DNA from: an uncultured Dehalococcoidia bacterium
GTDB lineage: Bacteria; Chloroflexota; Dehalococcoidia; Lucifugimonadales; G958296245
Length of the DNA: 64,000 bases
Direction: 5' to 3'
Assembly (NCBI GenBank): GCA_958296245.1
Contig: OY282458.1
Coordinates: 620,001-684,000 of the forward strand
Below, one piece after another: positions 32,638-43,600 of the stretch (its first letter is position 1; every line of letters starts with the position of its first letter). The position numbers and the translations under genes are program-made. A model generated the notes under the pieces. It had not been told where the DNA came from and ran no database searches. It saw nothing but the letters and a program-made list of their open reading frames with translations.

Positions 32638-34071
32638 ATGATCATGTCCTCCCATAGCAGATACGACGCCGCGGTTTCGGAGGAGAGGCGCGGCTACGAT
32701 GACGCACTGCGGCTCCTGATGAGCCTCCCCGATTTCGAGCGCTCCGTTCACCACCCCGGCCACTCCGGCTTCCATCTGGAGAGGATGCGTCTCATCCTGG
32801 ACAGGCTGGGTTCCCCTCACCTGGCCGCTCCGGCCATCCACGTCGCCGGAACCGACGGCAAGGGCAGCACGGCGGCGATGGTAACTTCCATCTTGGGCGC
32901 CGAAGGGTATAGGACTGGGCTGTACACCTCGCCGCACCTGCACAGCGTGACCGAGCGCATCCGCATCGGGCCTGACCCCATCGGGCGCGGCGACTTCGCA
33001 GCGCTCTTGCGCGAGGTATGGCCTCACGCCGCCTGGGTAGAACGGGATGGCCGGTATGGACCGCTGACCTTCTTCGAGCTCATGACCGCCATGGCCTTCG
33101 TGCACTTCCGGCAGCGGCGCGTCGATTTCCAGGTCGTCGAGGTTGGATTGGGGGGCAGGCTCGACTCCACCAACGTAGTTGAGCCGGAGGTCAGCGTGAT
33201 CACGCCGGTGAGCCTCGACCACGTGGCCACCCTCGGCGAGACGGTGCCGCTGATCGCGGCAGAGAAAGCCGGGATCATCAAGCGCCGGACCCCTGTCGTC
33301 ATGGCTCCACAGCAGGAGGAGGCGGCTGCGGTCGTGCGCCGGGTGGCGTCGGAGCGGTCCGCACCGCTCAAGGAGGTGAGCGCCGCGCTGAGTTGGCGGG
33401 TCATCGAAGCCCATCCGAAGGGCACGCGGTTCTTGGTCGCCGGCGCCCAGACGTCGTACACGCTCCGGACTCGACTCTTAGGCGCTCACCAGGTCGAGAA
33501 CGCCGCAACAGCCGTGGCCGCGGCCGAGACCCTCATCGAGCGCGGGGTCGCCCTGTCGCCGTCTAGCATATCCTTGGGCATCGAGAGGACGCTGTGGCCG
33601 GGGCGGCTCCAGGTACTCTCGGATGCGGGGCCTCTCCTGGTAGTTGACGGCGCTCATAATCCCGCTGCCGCCCAAAGGCTGGTCCAGGCGGTGCGCGCAC
33701 ATTTCGAGTACGACCGCGTTATACTTGTAATCGGTGCGCTGGGTGGACACGACGTGAGGGACGTACTGGCCCATTTGGCTAGTCTATCGCCGCTGGCCGT
33801 TGCGGTGCGGTCCAGACACCCGCGCTCTGCGTCAGCGGCTGCCGTCGGCGCGTCGGCCCGAGAAATAGGGCTCCGAGTGGCCGGGGAGTACGAGGCGGTG
33901 GCCGATGGCGTCCGGTGCGCCATGCGAATGGCGCGCAAGGGGGATATCGTTCTGGGGACAGGTTCGCTCTCGGTTGCGGCGGAGATGATGGAGAGGGTCG
34001 CCGGGATCGAACCGGAGCTATACCCGTCCCTCAAGCTTCCCGGTGCTTCGACCCAAGGTGGTGTGAATTGA
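32638..34071 (+). CDS. folC: Folylpolyglutamate synthase/dihydrofolate synthase
   Basis: This 477-residue Mur-ligase-family enzyme adds glutamate to folates. The P-loop is GTDGKGST (residues 71-78). Other family blocks are YTSPHLHSVTERIRI, FFELMTAMAFVHF, VEVGLGGRLDSTNVV, ISLDHVATLGET (here VSLDH) and VVDGAHNPAAAQRL. The stop TGA overlaps the fabF-like ATG (TGATG), so the two genes are translationally coupled. Confidence 0.95.
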   Translation: MIMSSHSRYDAAVSEERRGYDDALRLLMSLPDFERSVHHPGHSGFHLERMRLILDRLGSPHLAAPAIHVAGTDGKGSTAAMVTSILGAEGYRTGLYTSPHLHSVTERIRIGPDPIGRGDFAALLREVWPHAAWVERDGRYGPLTFFELMTAMAFVHFRQRRVDFQVVEVGLGGRLDSTNVVEPEVSVITPVSLDHVATLGETVPLIAAEKAGIIKRRTPVVMAPQQEEAAAVVRRVASERSAPLKEVSAALSWRVIEAHPKGTRFLVAGAQTSYTLRTRLLGAHQVENAATAVAAAETLIERGVALSPSSISLGIERTLWPGRLQVLSDAGPLLVVDGAHNPAAAQRLVQAVRAHFEYDRVILVIGALGGHDVRDVLAHLASLSPLAVAVRSRHPRSASAAAVGASAREIGLRVAGEYEAVADGVRCAMRMARKGDIVLGTGSLSVAAEMMERVAGIEPELYPSLKLPGASTQGGVN

Positions 34072-35321
34072 TGAGAAACCGAACGAGGCGCGTGGTGGTC
34101 ACCGGAATGGGCGCCATGACCCCGCTGGGCAACAGCGTGGAGGAGTTTTGGGGCGCCCTCGTGAACGGGAGATCGGGCATAGGCCCAATTACCCAATGCG
34201 ACGCATCGGATTTCCCGTGCCGTATCGCGGGCGAGGTCAAGGACTTCGACGCCGGGCAGTACATGTCCACGAGAGAGGCGCGGCGAATGGCCCGCTTCTC
34301 CCAATTGGCCGTTGCGTCTGCCGCGACGGCCATCGAGGACGCCCGCCTCGATCTGTCGGCAGTCGATGCCGAACGGTTCGGTGTCGTGATGGGGAACGGC
34401 AACGGCGGCTTCCCTACCACTGAGGATAATGCGCGAATAATGGTGGAGCGGGGCGCTATGAGAGTGAGCCCTTTCTTCATCCCGATGATCCTGCCCAACA
34501 TGGCTGCCGCAAACGTCAGCCGCATATTCGGCATCAAGGGGTACACGTCGACGATCATCACCGCCTGCGCGGCGGGCACCCAGGCCATCGGCGAAGGCGC
34601 GGACGTCATCCGGAGGGGAGCGGCGGACGTGGTCCTGGCCGGGGGGTGCGAGGCGGGCATAAGCCGGCTTGGCCTTGGCGGGTTCAACGTGATCAAGGCC
34701 TTGACGCAGCAGAACGAGCAGCCGGAGAAGGCCAGCAGGCCATTCGACGCCAAGCGCGATGGATTCGTCCCTGCGGAGGGGGCGGCGCTCTTGGTGCTGG
34801 AGAGCCTCGAACACGCCCGACGGCGAGGGGCTAATATCCTCACCGAGGCGCTAGGACAGGGCGTCTCTTCCGATGCCTTTCACGCCGTGCAACCCGACGA
34901 GGACGGCAGCGGCGCGGCGCGGGCCGTCCGTTGGGCGCTCCAGGACTCCGGGACGGACGTATTCGAGATCGACTATATCAACGCCCACGGCACCTCCACC
35001 CCTAAGAACGACCGGGCCGAGACGCTGGCCCTGAAGAAGGTGTTCGGAGAGCGCGCCTACAAGATACCCATAAGCTCCACCAAGTCGATGATCGGCCATG
35101 CCCTGGGCGGCGCAGGCAGCCTGGAGGCTGTGGCGTCCGTCGCGACCATAACCAACAACGAGATCCACCCGACCATCAACTACGAGAACCCCGACCCCGA
35201 ATGCGACTTGGACTATGTCCCCGGCCCACCGAGGCGCCAACGGGTCGACACGGTGTTATCCAACAGCTTCGGCTTTGGCGGCCAAAACGCCTGCATCGTC
35301 TTTCGCCGCTTCGAGGAGTAG
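34071..35321 (+). CDS. fabF: Beta-ketoacyl-ACP synthase II (FabF-like)
   Basis: The product is 416 residues from the ATG at 34071, which shares a base with the folC stop. The open frame extends upstream into folC, but this start gives the normal N-terminus RRVVVTGMGAMTPLG. The Cys-His-His triad is visible: C166 (TACAAGTQ), NAHGTSTPKND and GHALGGAGS. It would elongate acyl-ACP with malonyl-ACP. No acpP, fabD or fabG is beside it, so a role outside the main fatty-acid cycle is possible. Confidence 0.93.
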   Translation: MRNRTRRVVVTGMGAMTPLGNSVEEFWGALVNGRSGIGPITQCDASDFPCRIAGEVKDFDAGQYMSTREARRMARFSQLAVASAATAIEDARLDLSAVDAERFGVVMGNGNGGFPTTEDNARIMVERGAMRVSPFFIPMILPNMAAANVSRIFGIKGYTSTIITACAAGTQAIGEGADVIRRGAADVVLAGGCEAGISRLGLGGFNVIKALTQQNEQPEKASRPFDAKRDGFVPAEGAALLVLESLEHARRRGANILTEALGQGVSSDAFHAVQPDEDGSGAARAVRWALQDSGTDVFEIDYINAHGTSTPKNDRAETLALKKVFGERAYKIPISSTKSMIGHALGGAGSLEAVASVATITNNEIHPTINYENPDPECDLDYVPGPPRRQRVDTVLSNSFGFGGQNACIVFRRFEE

Positions 35322-35377
35322 ACCGGCAGCCCCGCCCGAAAAACAGCTTCCCAAGGCAGCCGCTTGGAGGAACAGAT

Positions 35378-36235
35378 ATGGCGTTGCTAAACAACGAAAC
35401 CGACGTTTCCGTACTTGTGCAGGGTCTGGACCACGCCGAGGGGATCGCCTGGGGGGCGGATGGCTACTGCTACGCGGGCGGAGAGGCCGGGCAGTTGTAC
35501 CGGATCGACGTCGAGCGCGGGGAGCTTTCCGAATTCGCCTGCACGGGCGGCTTTGTGCTCGGCTTGGCATTGGACTCGAGGCACAACCTCTATGCGTGCG
35601 ACATCGGTCACAAGGCGGTCATGAAGGTCACCCCCGGCGGTGTCGTGTCCACCTACACGTCCGGCGCCCTTGACGAGCCGTTCACCACGCCGAACTACCC
35701 GGCCTTCGACGCCGAGGGCAATCTCTACGTGTGCGATTCCGGGGAGTGGAAGGCCGACAACGGCAAGATATACAAGGTGAGGCCCGGCGGCGATGCTGAG
35801 GTTTGGGACAGGTCGCTGAAGGAGTTCCCGAACGGCCTCTGCCTGAGCCCGGACAACGGCAGCCTGTTCGTGGCGATGAGCCTGAATCCTCCCAGGGTTT
35901 CGGAGATCGAGATAGGGCCCGACGGGTCGGCGGGGCAGGCCCGGACGGTCGTGGAACTTCCCGGGTCCGTTCCCGACGGCGTGGCTTTCGACACGGACGG
36001 CAACCTATACGTCGCCTGTTACCGCCCCGACCGAATATACCGCTACAGTCCATCCGGTCAACTCGACGTGCTGGCTGAGGACCCGGAAGGGACCGACATA
36101 GCCTGCCCGACCAACATCGCTTTCTGCGGGCGCGGGCGCGATATCCTTCTGAGCGCCAACCTTGGGCGCTGGCACGTCAGCCGCTACGAGGCAGGCGCGG
36201 TCGGCATACCGCTCCACTACCCTGACCTGGGATAA
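35378..36235 (+). CDS. SMP-30/gluconolactonase-like protein
   Basis: The product is 285 residues from the ATG at 35378, with GGAGG seven bases upstream. It is a six-bladed propeller with repeated blades such as AEGIAWGADGYCYAGG, NLYVCDSGEWKADNGKIYKV, PNGLCLSPDNGSLFVAMS and PDGVAFDTDGNLYVACY. Those Glu/Asn/Asp positions are the metal ligands of the SMP-30 family. It may hydrolyse a sugar lactone. The next gene, a mutarotase-like protein, supports a sugar-related role. Confidence 0.88.
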   Translation: MALLNNETDVSVLVQGLDHAEGIAWGADGYCYAGGEAGQLYRIDVERGELSEFACTGGFVLGLALDSRHNLYACDIGHKAVMKVTPGGVVSTYTSGALDEPFTTPNYPAFDAEGNLYVCDSGEWKADNGKIYKVRPGGDAEVWDRSLKEFPNGLCLSPDNGSLFVAMSLNPPRVSEIEIGPDGSAGQARTVVELPGSVPDGVAFDTDGNLYVACYRPDRIYRYSPSGQLDVLAEDPEGTDIACPTNIAFCGRGRDILLSANLGRWHVSRYEAGAVGIPLHYPDLG

Positions 36236-36268
36236 GAGAACCCCGATGGGAGCGGACAGGAGGACCCA

Positions 36269-37357
36269 GTGACGCACTATCAGATCGAGCGAACTCACGG
36301 ATGCCGTGTCTCCGACGCTTGGACGTACCGGGGCCTGAAAACGGCTGTCATCGAGAACGAAACGCTGAGGGTAGTCGTGCTCATAGACAAGGGCGCGGAC
36401 ATATACCAGTTCGTCCACAAGCCGACTGACACCGATTTCCTGTGGCGCTCTCCGTGGGGGGTGCGCTCCCCGTCGGTGCGCCTGCCGACCACGGGATCCG
36501 GAGAGGGCGTCTGGCTGGACGTATACGAGGGCGGCTGGCAGACCGTCGTACCGGGCGGAGGGTTCCCCACGCAGTACAAAGGCGCGGACATGGGCCTGCA
36601 CGCCGAGGTCAATACCGTTCCCTGGGACGCCGCGATTACGGAGGACACCGAGGAGGAGGTCTCGATGCGGTTCTGGGTTCGCGCGGCCCGTACCCCGTTC
36701 CACTTCGAGAAGCGCCTCACGCTGCGGGCGGGCTCGCCCGTGCTGGAAATCGAGGCGGCCGTGACGAACGAGGGCGAGGAGCCGGTTCACTGTGTGTGGG
36801 GAGAGCATATCGCGCTGGGGGCGCCTTTCCTCAGCGAGGACTGCGTCATAGACCTACCGGGCGGCAGGGTGATCAACGAAGAGGAGGAGGGCTGGCACCC
36901 CAACAACAAGCTGAAGGCGGGCTTTGAGGGCCTTTGGCCGATGTCCCAGCTCAAGGACGGCACGCCAAGGGACCTGAGCAAGATACCTCCCAAGAGCTTC
37001 AGGTCATACGACATGTCCTACGTCACGGACATGCCCGAAGGGTGGTACGCCGTGACGAACAAGAAAACAGGCGTGGGGTTCGGCTTCCGGTACCCCAAGG
37101 ACGTTTTCAAGTTCCTGTGGTACTGGCACTCCTTCGGCGGGGGCTTCGGGTATCCGTGGTACGGCCGTACGTACAACGTGGGGCTGGAGCCGTTTAGCAG
37201 CTACGGCAACGGCGGCCTCGACGGCGCCGTCAAGAACGGGACCGCCATGCTGTTGCAGCCCGGGGAGACGGTGGAGGCCTCCCAGCGCGCCGTGGCCTTC
37301 ACCGGCGCAGCCGGCGTCAGCGGCATAGCCCCCGACGGGACGGTAACAAGGCGCTAG
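36269..37357 (+). CDS. Aldose 1-epimerase-like (DUF4432-type) protein
   Basis: The product is 362 residues with a galactose-mutarotase-like beta-sandwich. WTYRGLKTAVIENETLRVVVLIDKGADI is the usual N-terminal block, and HCVWGEHIALGAPFL holds a conserved His. No signal peptide is seen. It follows the SMP-30-like gene after 33 bp. Together they could interconvert a sugar and its lactone, but the substrate is unknown. Confidence 0.82.
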   Translation: MTHYQIERTHGCRVSDAWTYRGLKTAVIENETLRVVVLIDKGADIYQFVHKPTDTDFLWRSPWGVRSPSVRLPTTGSGEGVWLDVYEGGWQTVVPGGGFPTQYKGADMGLHAEVNTVPWDAAITEDTEEEVSMRFWVRAARTPFHFEKRLTLRAGSPVLEIEAAVTNEGEEPVHCVWGEHIALGAPFLSEDCVIDLPGGRVINEEEEGWHPNNKLKAGFEGLWPMSQLKDGTPRDLSKIPPKSFRSYDMSYVTDMPEGWYAVTNKKTGVGFGFRYPKDVFKFLWYWHSFGGGFGYPWYGRTYNVGLEPFSSYGNGGLDGAVKNGTAMLLQPGETVEASQRAVAFTGAAGVSGIAPDGTVTRR

Positions 37358-37652
37358 CGGGACCCGGAGTTCCTCACCCTAAACCCATTCCATCAGAGGG
37401 AAGAGGACCGGGGTTAACACAGGCAGCGCCCGGCAATGATGGTATATAATCTGACCTGCCGCCGCTGGGAAGCGGGGCGCGCCGGTGTAACAAAGAATTA
37501 ACATCCAAGTGGTAATGCGGGAGGGCCGACCTCATAGAATGACTTGTGAGCTACGGCATCCCTGGGTATGGGCTGGCGGCCGCTTCGAGCAGGCCGTTCT
37601 TTGCCTGAGAACCCGGACCGAGCCCAACAGCAGCAGTAAAAGGAGGGGGTAA
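37358..37652 (+). promoter_or_regulatory. Long leader/promoter region of glnA
   Basis: The 295-bp gap holds a TATAAT box (37445-37450) about 200 bp before glnA, with no good -35 element at the normal distance. The leader is GC-rich with several possible short stems. No known glutamine or glnA RNA motif was recognised. A strong AGGAGGGGG ribosome-binding site precedes the ATG. Confidence 0.4.
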
Positions 37653-39092
37653 ATGGTAGCGAAAGTAATGACGTCTACAGAGGTTATCGAGTACGCGAAA
37701 GCGAACGACATTCAGATGGTGGACCTCAGGTTCACCGACATGCCGGGCACCCTTCAGCACGTGACGCTTCCGATCGCCTTTCTCGACGAGGATCTGTTTG
37801 CTGAAGGCACCGGCTTCGACGGGTCCAGCATTAGGGGATTCCAGTCGATTGAAGAGAGCGACATGCTGCTGGTGCCGGACCCCAATACGGCAGTGATAGA
37901 CCCCATTCTCGAGATTCCGACGCTGAGCCTGCTCTGCAACGTTAGGGACCCCATGACGGGAGAGAGCTACAGCCGCGACCCTCGGTTTATCGCCCAGAAG
38001 GCAGAGGAGCACCTCAAGTCCTCCGGCCTCGCCGACCTGAGCTACTGGGGCCCCGAGCTGGAGTTCTTCATCTTCGACACGGCTAGATTCGATCAGAACG
38101 CGCATAGCGGGTACTACTTCATGGATTCGGACGAAGGGATATGGAACTCCGGCAAGAAGCATTCCCTGACGGGCGAGTTGAACCTGGCCAATCAGCCGAA
38201 GTATAAGCAGGGATACTTCCCGGTGCCTCCCACGGATACGATGACCGACCTCAGGTCCGATGCCGTCCTGAAGATGGCCCAGTACGGCATCGACGTTGAG
38301 AAGCACCACCACGAGGTGGCGACGGGCGGACAGGGGGAGATCGACTTCGTCTATGACACGCTTACCAGGACGGCGGACAACGTGGCGGCGTACAAGTACG
38401 TGTTGAAGAACGTGGCCAAGGAGTACGGCAAGGTCGCTACGTTCATGGCCAAGCCCCTCTTCGGCGACAACGGCACGGGCATGCACACTCACCAGAGCCT
38501 TTGGAAGGATGGGGAGAACCTGTTTGCCGGGGACGGCTACAGCGGGATGAGCGACATGATGCGTTACTACACCGGCGGGCTGCTGGCTCACTCCCCGTCG
38601 ATCCTGGCATTCGCGGCGCCCACCACGAACTCGTACAGGAGGCTAGTCCCGGGCTACGAGGCGCCGGTGAATCTGGTCTACTCGGCCAGGAACCGCAGCG
38701 CCTGCTGCCGGATTCCGATGTACTTCGACAAGCCTCATGCGAAGAGGATCGAGTACAGATGCCCTGACCCGTCTTGCAACCCGTACCTCGCGTTCGCCGC
38801 CATGCTGATGGCAGGTCTGGACGGCATCGCCAATAAGATCGACCCCGGAGACCCGACAGACGTTGACCTCTACGATCTGTCCCCGGAGGAGGCGGCGAAG
38901 GTAAAGCAGGTGCCGGGCTCGCTGAGCGAGTCCCTCGACGCTCTGGAGGCCGATCATGAGTATCTCCTGCGCGGCGGCGTCTTCACAAAGGACGTCATCG
39001 AGACGTGGCTCGACTACAAGAGGACCAACGAAGTGGATGAAGTGAATCTGAGGCCCCACCCGTACGAGTTCATGCTCTACTTCGACGCCTAG
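37653..39092 (+). CDS. glnA: Glutamine synthetase type I (GSI-beta-like)
   Basis: The product is 479 residues. It condenses ammonia and glutamate at the cost of ATP. Family motifs are FDGSSIRGFQSIEESDMLL, GTGMHTHQSLW, and the ATP- and glutamate-site block NRSACCRIPMYF. DLYDLSPEEAAKVKQVPGSL contains the tyrosine position that is adenylylated in GSI-beta enzymes, so regulation by GlnE is possible. A second, different GS gene follows. The strong ribosome-binding site decides the start. Confidence 0.96.
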   Translation: MVAKVMTSTEVIEYAKANDIQMVDLRFTDMPGTLQHVTLPIAFLDEDLFAEGTGFDGSSIRGFQSIEESDMLLVPDPNTAVIDPILEIPTLSLLCNVRDPMTGESYSRDPRFIAQKAEEHLKSSGLADLSYWGPELEFFIFDTARFDQNAHSGYYFMDSDEGIWNSGKKHSLTGELNLANQPKYKQGYFPVPPTDTMTDLRSDAVLKMAQYGIDVEKHHHEVATGGQGEIDFVYDTLTRTADNVAAYKYVLKNVAKEYGKVATFMAKPLFGDNGTGMHTHQSLWKDGENLFAGDGYSGMSDMMRYYTGGLLAHSPSILAFAAPTTNSYRRLVPGYEAPVNLVYSARNRSACCRIPMYFDKPHAKRIEYRCPDPSCNPYLAFAAMLMAGLDGIANKIDPGDPTDVDLYDLSPEEAAKVKQVPGSLSESLDALEADHEYLLRGGVFTKDVIETWLDYKRTNEVDEVNLRPHPYEFMLYFDA

Positions 39093-39114
39093 CCGGTATC
39101 GAGTCTCCAAAGGA

Positions 39115-39155
39115 GGGGCGCCGCCTCGCGCAGGGGCGGCGCCTCTTTCCTTTCG
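39115..39155 (+). terminator. Intrinsic terminator after glnA
   Basis: GGCGCCGCC (39117-39125) pairs with GGCGGCGCC (39135-39143), followed by the T-rich tail TCTTTCCTTTC. It ends the first glnA transcript. Confidence 0.75.
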
Positions 39156-39194
39156 CCGGGGCGTGTCGTAAACGCAGGGGGCGCATCTATACGA

Positions 39195-39224
39195 TTGACA
39201 CTTTTTTCACAAGGTGGTTATATT
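39195..39224 (+). promoter_or_regulatory. Strong sigma70-type promoter before second glnA
   Basis: TTGACA (39195-39200) and TATATT (39219-39224) are separated by 18 bp in a locally AT-rich stretch. The expected transcript start near 39231 gives a leader of about 70 nt to the ATG at 39303. With the terminator upstream, this separates regulation of the two glnA genes. Confidence 0.65.
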
Positions 39225-39302
39225 TAGCCACTCTTCTCACGCTACAGGCGCCCGACGGCGCCTTAGCTCCAAGTGCAGGCAGACTTGTTGGTAGCTTTGA
39301 GC

Positions 39303-40661
39303 ATGATTGAAAGAAACCCCGAGGTACGGAGCTACGTTCTCCATGAGGCTAGGGAGAACGACGTCAAGTTCGTGAGGCTCTGGTTCACCGACATCCTGGG
39401 CATCCTGAAAGGGGTGGCGGTGACGGTCGAGGAGCTGGAGACCGCCCTAACGCGCGGTATGGTCTTCGACGGCTCATCGATCGAGGGGTTCGTCAGGTCG
39501 GACGAGAGCGACATGTACGCTCTTCCCGACCCGACGACGTTCTCGGTGCTGCCGTGGCGCCCAAAGACCAACGCCGTGGCGCGCATGTTCTGCGACATCG
39601 CAACCCCGGACGGGGAGCCGTTCGAGGGCGATTCCAGGGCGGTGCTCAAGCGGAACGTCAAGAGGGCGGCAGACCTGGGGTTCACCTACTACGTCGCTCC
39701 GGAGATCGAGTATTTCTACTTCCAAAGCTCCGACAGCCCGGCCCCGCTGGACGATGGCGGCTACTTCGATCAGCACTCCAATGATCCGGCCACCGATCTC
39801 AGGCGCGAGACCGTCCTGACCCTGGAAGAGTTGGGGATTCCGGTCGAATCCAGCCATCACGAGGCCGCTCCAAGCCAACACGAGATAGACCTGCGGCACA
39901 CGGACGCGCTCACGATGGCGGACACGGTGATGACGTATCGGGTGGCAGCCAAAGAGATCGCCATGAGGCACGGATACTACGCCACCTTCATGCCCAAGCC
40001 GCTTTTCGGAGTCAATGGCAGCGGCATGCACACGCAGCTATCCCTCTTCGAAGGGGGCTGCAACGCCTTCCACGCCCCGGGGGACGCGGACAAGCTCTCC
40101 CACGTCGCGCGGAGCTTCATAGCCGGACTGCTGAGGCACGCTAGGGAGATCACGCTGGTAACGAACCAGTGGGTCAACTCGTACAAGAGGCTTGTGCCGA
40201 GCTCCAACGGCCAACCCCTTGGATTCGAAGCCCCCGCGTACGTCTCCTGGGCAACGGTGAGCAGGGCGGATCTGGTTAGGGTGCCTGCGTACAAGCCCGG
40301 CCGCGAGGAGTCCCGCCGCATCGAGTACCGCGCTCCGGATCCTGCCTGCAACCCTTATCTCGCCTTCAGCGTGATCCTAGCGGCCGGGCTGGCCGGCATC
40401 GAGAACGAATACCCGTTGGCCGCCAAGACGGAGGCCAACCTCGCCCACATGACCGACGAAGAGAGGAGCGCCCTCGGGGTCGAGACCCTGCCGGGCAGTC
40501 TGTTGGAGGCGGTCCAGGCTACCGAGGACAGCGAACTCGTGCGGGACGCTCTGGGAGAACACGTATTCAACAGCTTCATCCAAAACAAGAGGATCGAATG
40601 GGAGACCTACCGCGCCCAGGTGACCGACTACGAGTTGGGGCGCTACCTGCCCCTGCTGTAG
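39303..40661 (+). CDS. glnA: Glutamine synthetase type I, second paralogue (GSI-alpha-like)
   Basis: The product is 452 residues from the ATG at 39303; a GTG at 39273 is also in frame. Motifs include FDGSSIEGFVRSDESDMYA, GSGMHTQLSLF and ATVSRADLVRVPAY. The region where GSI-beta has the adenylylated tyrosine reads ANLAHMTDEERSALGVETLPGSL, without that tyrosine, so GlnE control is not expected. It precedes gltB by 25 bp and is probably the first gene of a GS-GOGAT operon under the promoter at 39195. Confidence 0.94.
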   Translation: MIERNPEVRSYVLHEARENDVKFVRLWFTDILGILKGVAVTVEELETALTRGMVFDGSSIEGFVRSDESDMYALPDPTTFSVLPWRPKTNAVARMFCDIATPDGEPFEGDSRAVLKRNVKRAADLGFTYYVAPEIEYFYFQSSDSPAPLDDGGYFDQHSNDPATDLRRETVLTLEELGIPVESSHHEAAPSQHEIDLRHTDALTMADTVMTYRVAAKEIAMRHGYYATFMPKPLFGVNGSGMHTQLSLFEGGCNAFHAPGDADKLSHVARSFIAGLLRHAREITLVTNQWVNSYKRLVPSSNGQPLGFEAPAYVSWATVSRADLVRVPAYKPGREESRRIEYRAPDPACNPYLAFSVILAAGLAGIENEYPLAAKTEANLAHMTDEERSALGVETLPGSLLEAVQATEDSELVRDALGEHVFNSFIQNKRIEWETYRAQVTDYELGRYLPLL

Positions 40662-40686
40662 CGGGCGCGTGGACGACGAGGCGACG

Positions 40687-43600
40687 ATGAGACAGGCATA
40701 CGCTACCCCCGGCCTACCCCGGCCCTCCAAGCAGGGCCTATACGACCCGCAGTTCGAGCACGACGCTTGCGGGGTGGGTCTCGTCGCCAACGTCAAGGGG
40801 GTCAAGTCCCACAAGGTTATTGCCCAGGGCTTGGAGGTGCTGTCGAACTTGAGCCATCGGGGCGCCGAGGGCGCTGACCCTGAGACCGGGGACGGCGCCG
40901 GGATACTGGTGCAGATGCCGCACGAGTTCTTCGAGCGCCATTGCCGCCGCCTGGGCATAGATCTGCCTGAGCGCGGCGCATACGGCGTGGGGGTGGTCTT
41001 CCTCCCCCGGGAGCCGGCTCAAGCGGACCGATGTCAACGAATCATTGAGCGGGTGGTGGCTGAAGAGGGTCAGGAGTTCCTGGGGTGGAGAGGCGTACCG
41101 GTCGATCCCGGCGCCATCGGTACGCTGTCGGCCAGGGTGCGGCCAGAGATATGTCAATTCTTCGTTGGGGGCGGCGGTCCTGAGGACGGCCTCCCGCTGG
41201 AGCTAAGGCTGTACGTAATCCGCCGGCAGATCGAGAAGGCCGTCGCCGCATCGGGGATTCCGGGCGTTGAGGACTTCTACGTTTGCAGTCTCTCATCCAC
41301 TAGGGTCGTCTACAAGGGCCTGCTCATGGCCCACCAGTTGGAGCGCTTCTACCCCGACCTGAATGACGCGTCGATGGCGACGTCGTTTGCGCTAATCCAC
41401 TCCAGGTTCAGCACGAACACGTTGGGGAGTTGGAAGCTGGCGCATCCGTACCGCTTCATCATCCACAACGGGGAGATCAACACCCTCCGGGGCAACGTCA
41501 ATTGGATGGCTGCGAGGGAAGCCGCGCTCTCGTCGCCGCTGCTCGGTGACCGGGTGCGCAAGCTTATCCCCATCGTCCCTGCGGGCCAGAGCGATACGGC
41601 GACCTTCGACAACGTGCTCGACCTCCTCCTCGCCACGGGCAGGTCCTTGCCTCACGCCCTGTTGATGATGGTCCCGGAGGCTTGGGCCGAGCACATCCCG
41701 ATGGAGCAGTCTAAGAAGGACTTCTACGAGTATCACTCCTGCTTCATGGAGCCGTGGGATGGGCCGGCGTTGGTCATCGGCACGGACGGCTCGAAGGTCT
41801 GCGCGATTCTGGACCGGAACGGACTGCGCCCGTGCCGGTATCTCGTGACCACTGACGACATCTTGGTGATGGCTTCTGAAACGGGCGTGCTCCAGGTACC
41901 GCCCGAAAAGGTACTGTACAAGTGGCGAATCCAGCCGGGGCGTATGTTCATGTTGGACACGGAGCAGGGCCGGATCGTCGACGACGAGGAGATCAAGGCC
42001 GACCTGGCGTCCCGGCGTCCCTACGGCAGGTGGCTTCGGGAGAACAGGGTCATCTTGGAGGACTTGCCGGAGCCGCGCAACGTCGGGCAGCCCGACCTCT
42101 CCACGATCACCGCCCGGCAGAAGGCGTTCGGATACTCGTTGGAAGACATCGAGATGATCATCGAGTCGATGGCCGAGACGGGCGAGGAGCCTGTCGGCTC
42201 CATGGGCAACGACGCACCCTTGGCGGTGCTTTCAGATGAGTCCCCGTTGCTCTACGGCTACTTCAAGCAGTTGTTCGCCCAGGTCAGCAACCCGCCTCTC
42301 GACGCCATCCGGGAGGAGCTCGTCACCTCGGTTGAGACGTTCGTAGGGTCGGAGGGCGGCAATCTCTTCGATGAGACGCCGGAGCGGTGCCGACAACTCA
42401 AGGTGTCCGAGCCGGTCTTGACCAACGCGGAGTTGGCCAAGATCAAAGAGGTCGACAGGAACGGCATCCGTTCCGCGACCCTTTCCATGCTCTTCAAGCC
42501 GAGCGATGGGCCTGGAACGCTCCGGCGCGCTATGGACCTGCTCTGCGAGCAGGCGTCGGAGGCCGTCAGAGAGGGATACGAGATCCTGGTCCTCTCGGAC
42601 AGGGGCGTAGACGCGGACCACGCGCCGATCCCCAGCCTGCTGGCGGTCGCGGGCGTCCACCACCACCTGATCAGAGAGGGGATACGCATGAAGGCGGGGC
42701 TGGTGGTGGAGACTGGAGAGGCAAGGGAGATTGCCCATTTTGCCCTGCTGTTCGGGTACGGCGCGGCCGCGGTCAATCCGTACCTGGCTTATGAGACGCT
42801 CGCGAGCCTTACCCAGCCCGGCGCCGTCAGCTACGAGGAGGCTGAAGCGAACTTCGTGCACGCCGTGCACAAAGGCGTGATCAAGGTAATGTCGAAGATG
42901 GGCATCTCGACGCTGCAGGGCTACCGGGGGGCGCAAGTGTTCGAGGCCGTGGGCCTCCGGCAGGAGTTCGTGGACCGGTACTTCACTTGGACGCCGTCTA
43001 GGATTGGCGGTATTGGCGTCGGTGAGGTTGAGGAAGAGTCGAGACGGCGCCACGCGCTCGCGTACCGGGAGCCGGCCGCGGACGTGGACGACGGGCTCAG
43101 GGTTGGGGGGCAGTTCCAGTGGCGCCGTGACGGCGAATACCACATGTGGAACCCCGACACGATAGCCAACCTACAGCACGCCGCCCACTCGAACAGCACC
43201 GCATCGTATAAGCAGTTTGCCGAATACGCCGACGGAGAGACCCGCCGTCTCTGCACCATACGGGGCCTCCTGAATCTCAAACCGGCGGATGAGCCTATAC
43301 CGCTGGCTGAAGTGGAGCCCGCGAGCGAGATAGTCAAGCGGTTCGCCACCGGGGCCGTGTCCCTTGGGTCTATCAGCCGGGAAGCGCACGAGACGATAGC
43401 GGTGGCGACGAACCGCATCGGGGCCAGGAGCAATACCGGGGAAGGCGGCGAAGACCCCCGCCGGTACTCGCCGGAGTCGAACGGCGACTCGAAGAACAGC
43501 GCCATGAAGCAGGTGGCTTCGGGCCGTTTCGGTGTCACGTCGGCCTACCTTGCCAGCGCGCGCGACCTCCAGATCAAGATGGCCCAGGGATCCAAGCCCG

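Noticed and set aside
32638-35321. fabF-like frame read from an upstream start inside folC (33915)
   Set aside because: The first 52 codons are out-of-frame folC sequence, and the conserved N-terminus begins at the coupled ATG at 34071.
37358-37652. glnA leader considered as a glutamine riboswitch
   Set aside because: No match to the glnA RNA motif core could be seen by eye; a covariance search would be needed.
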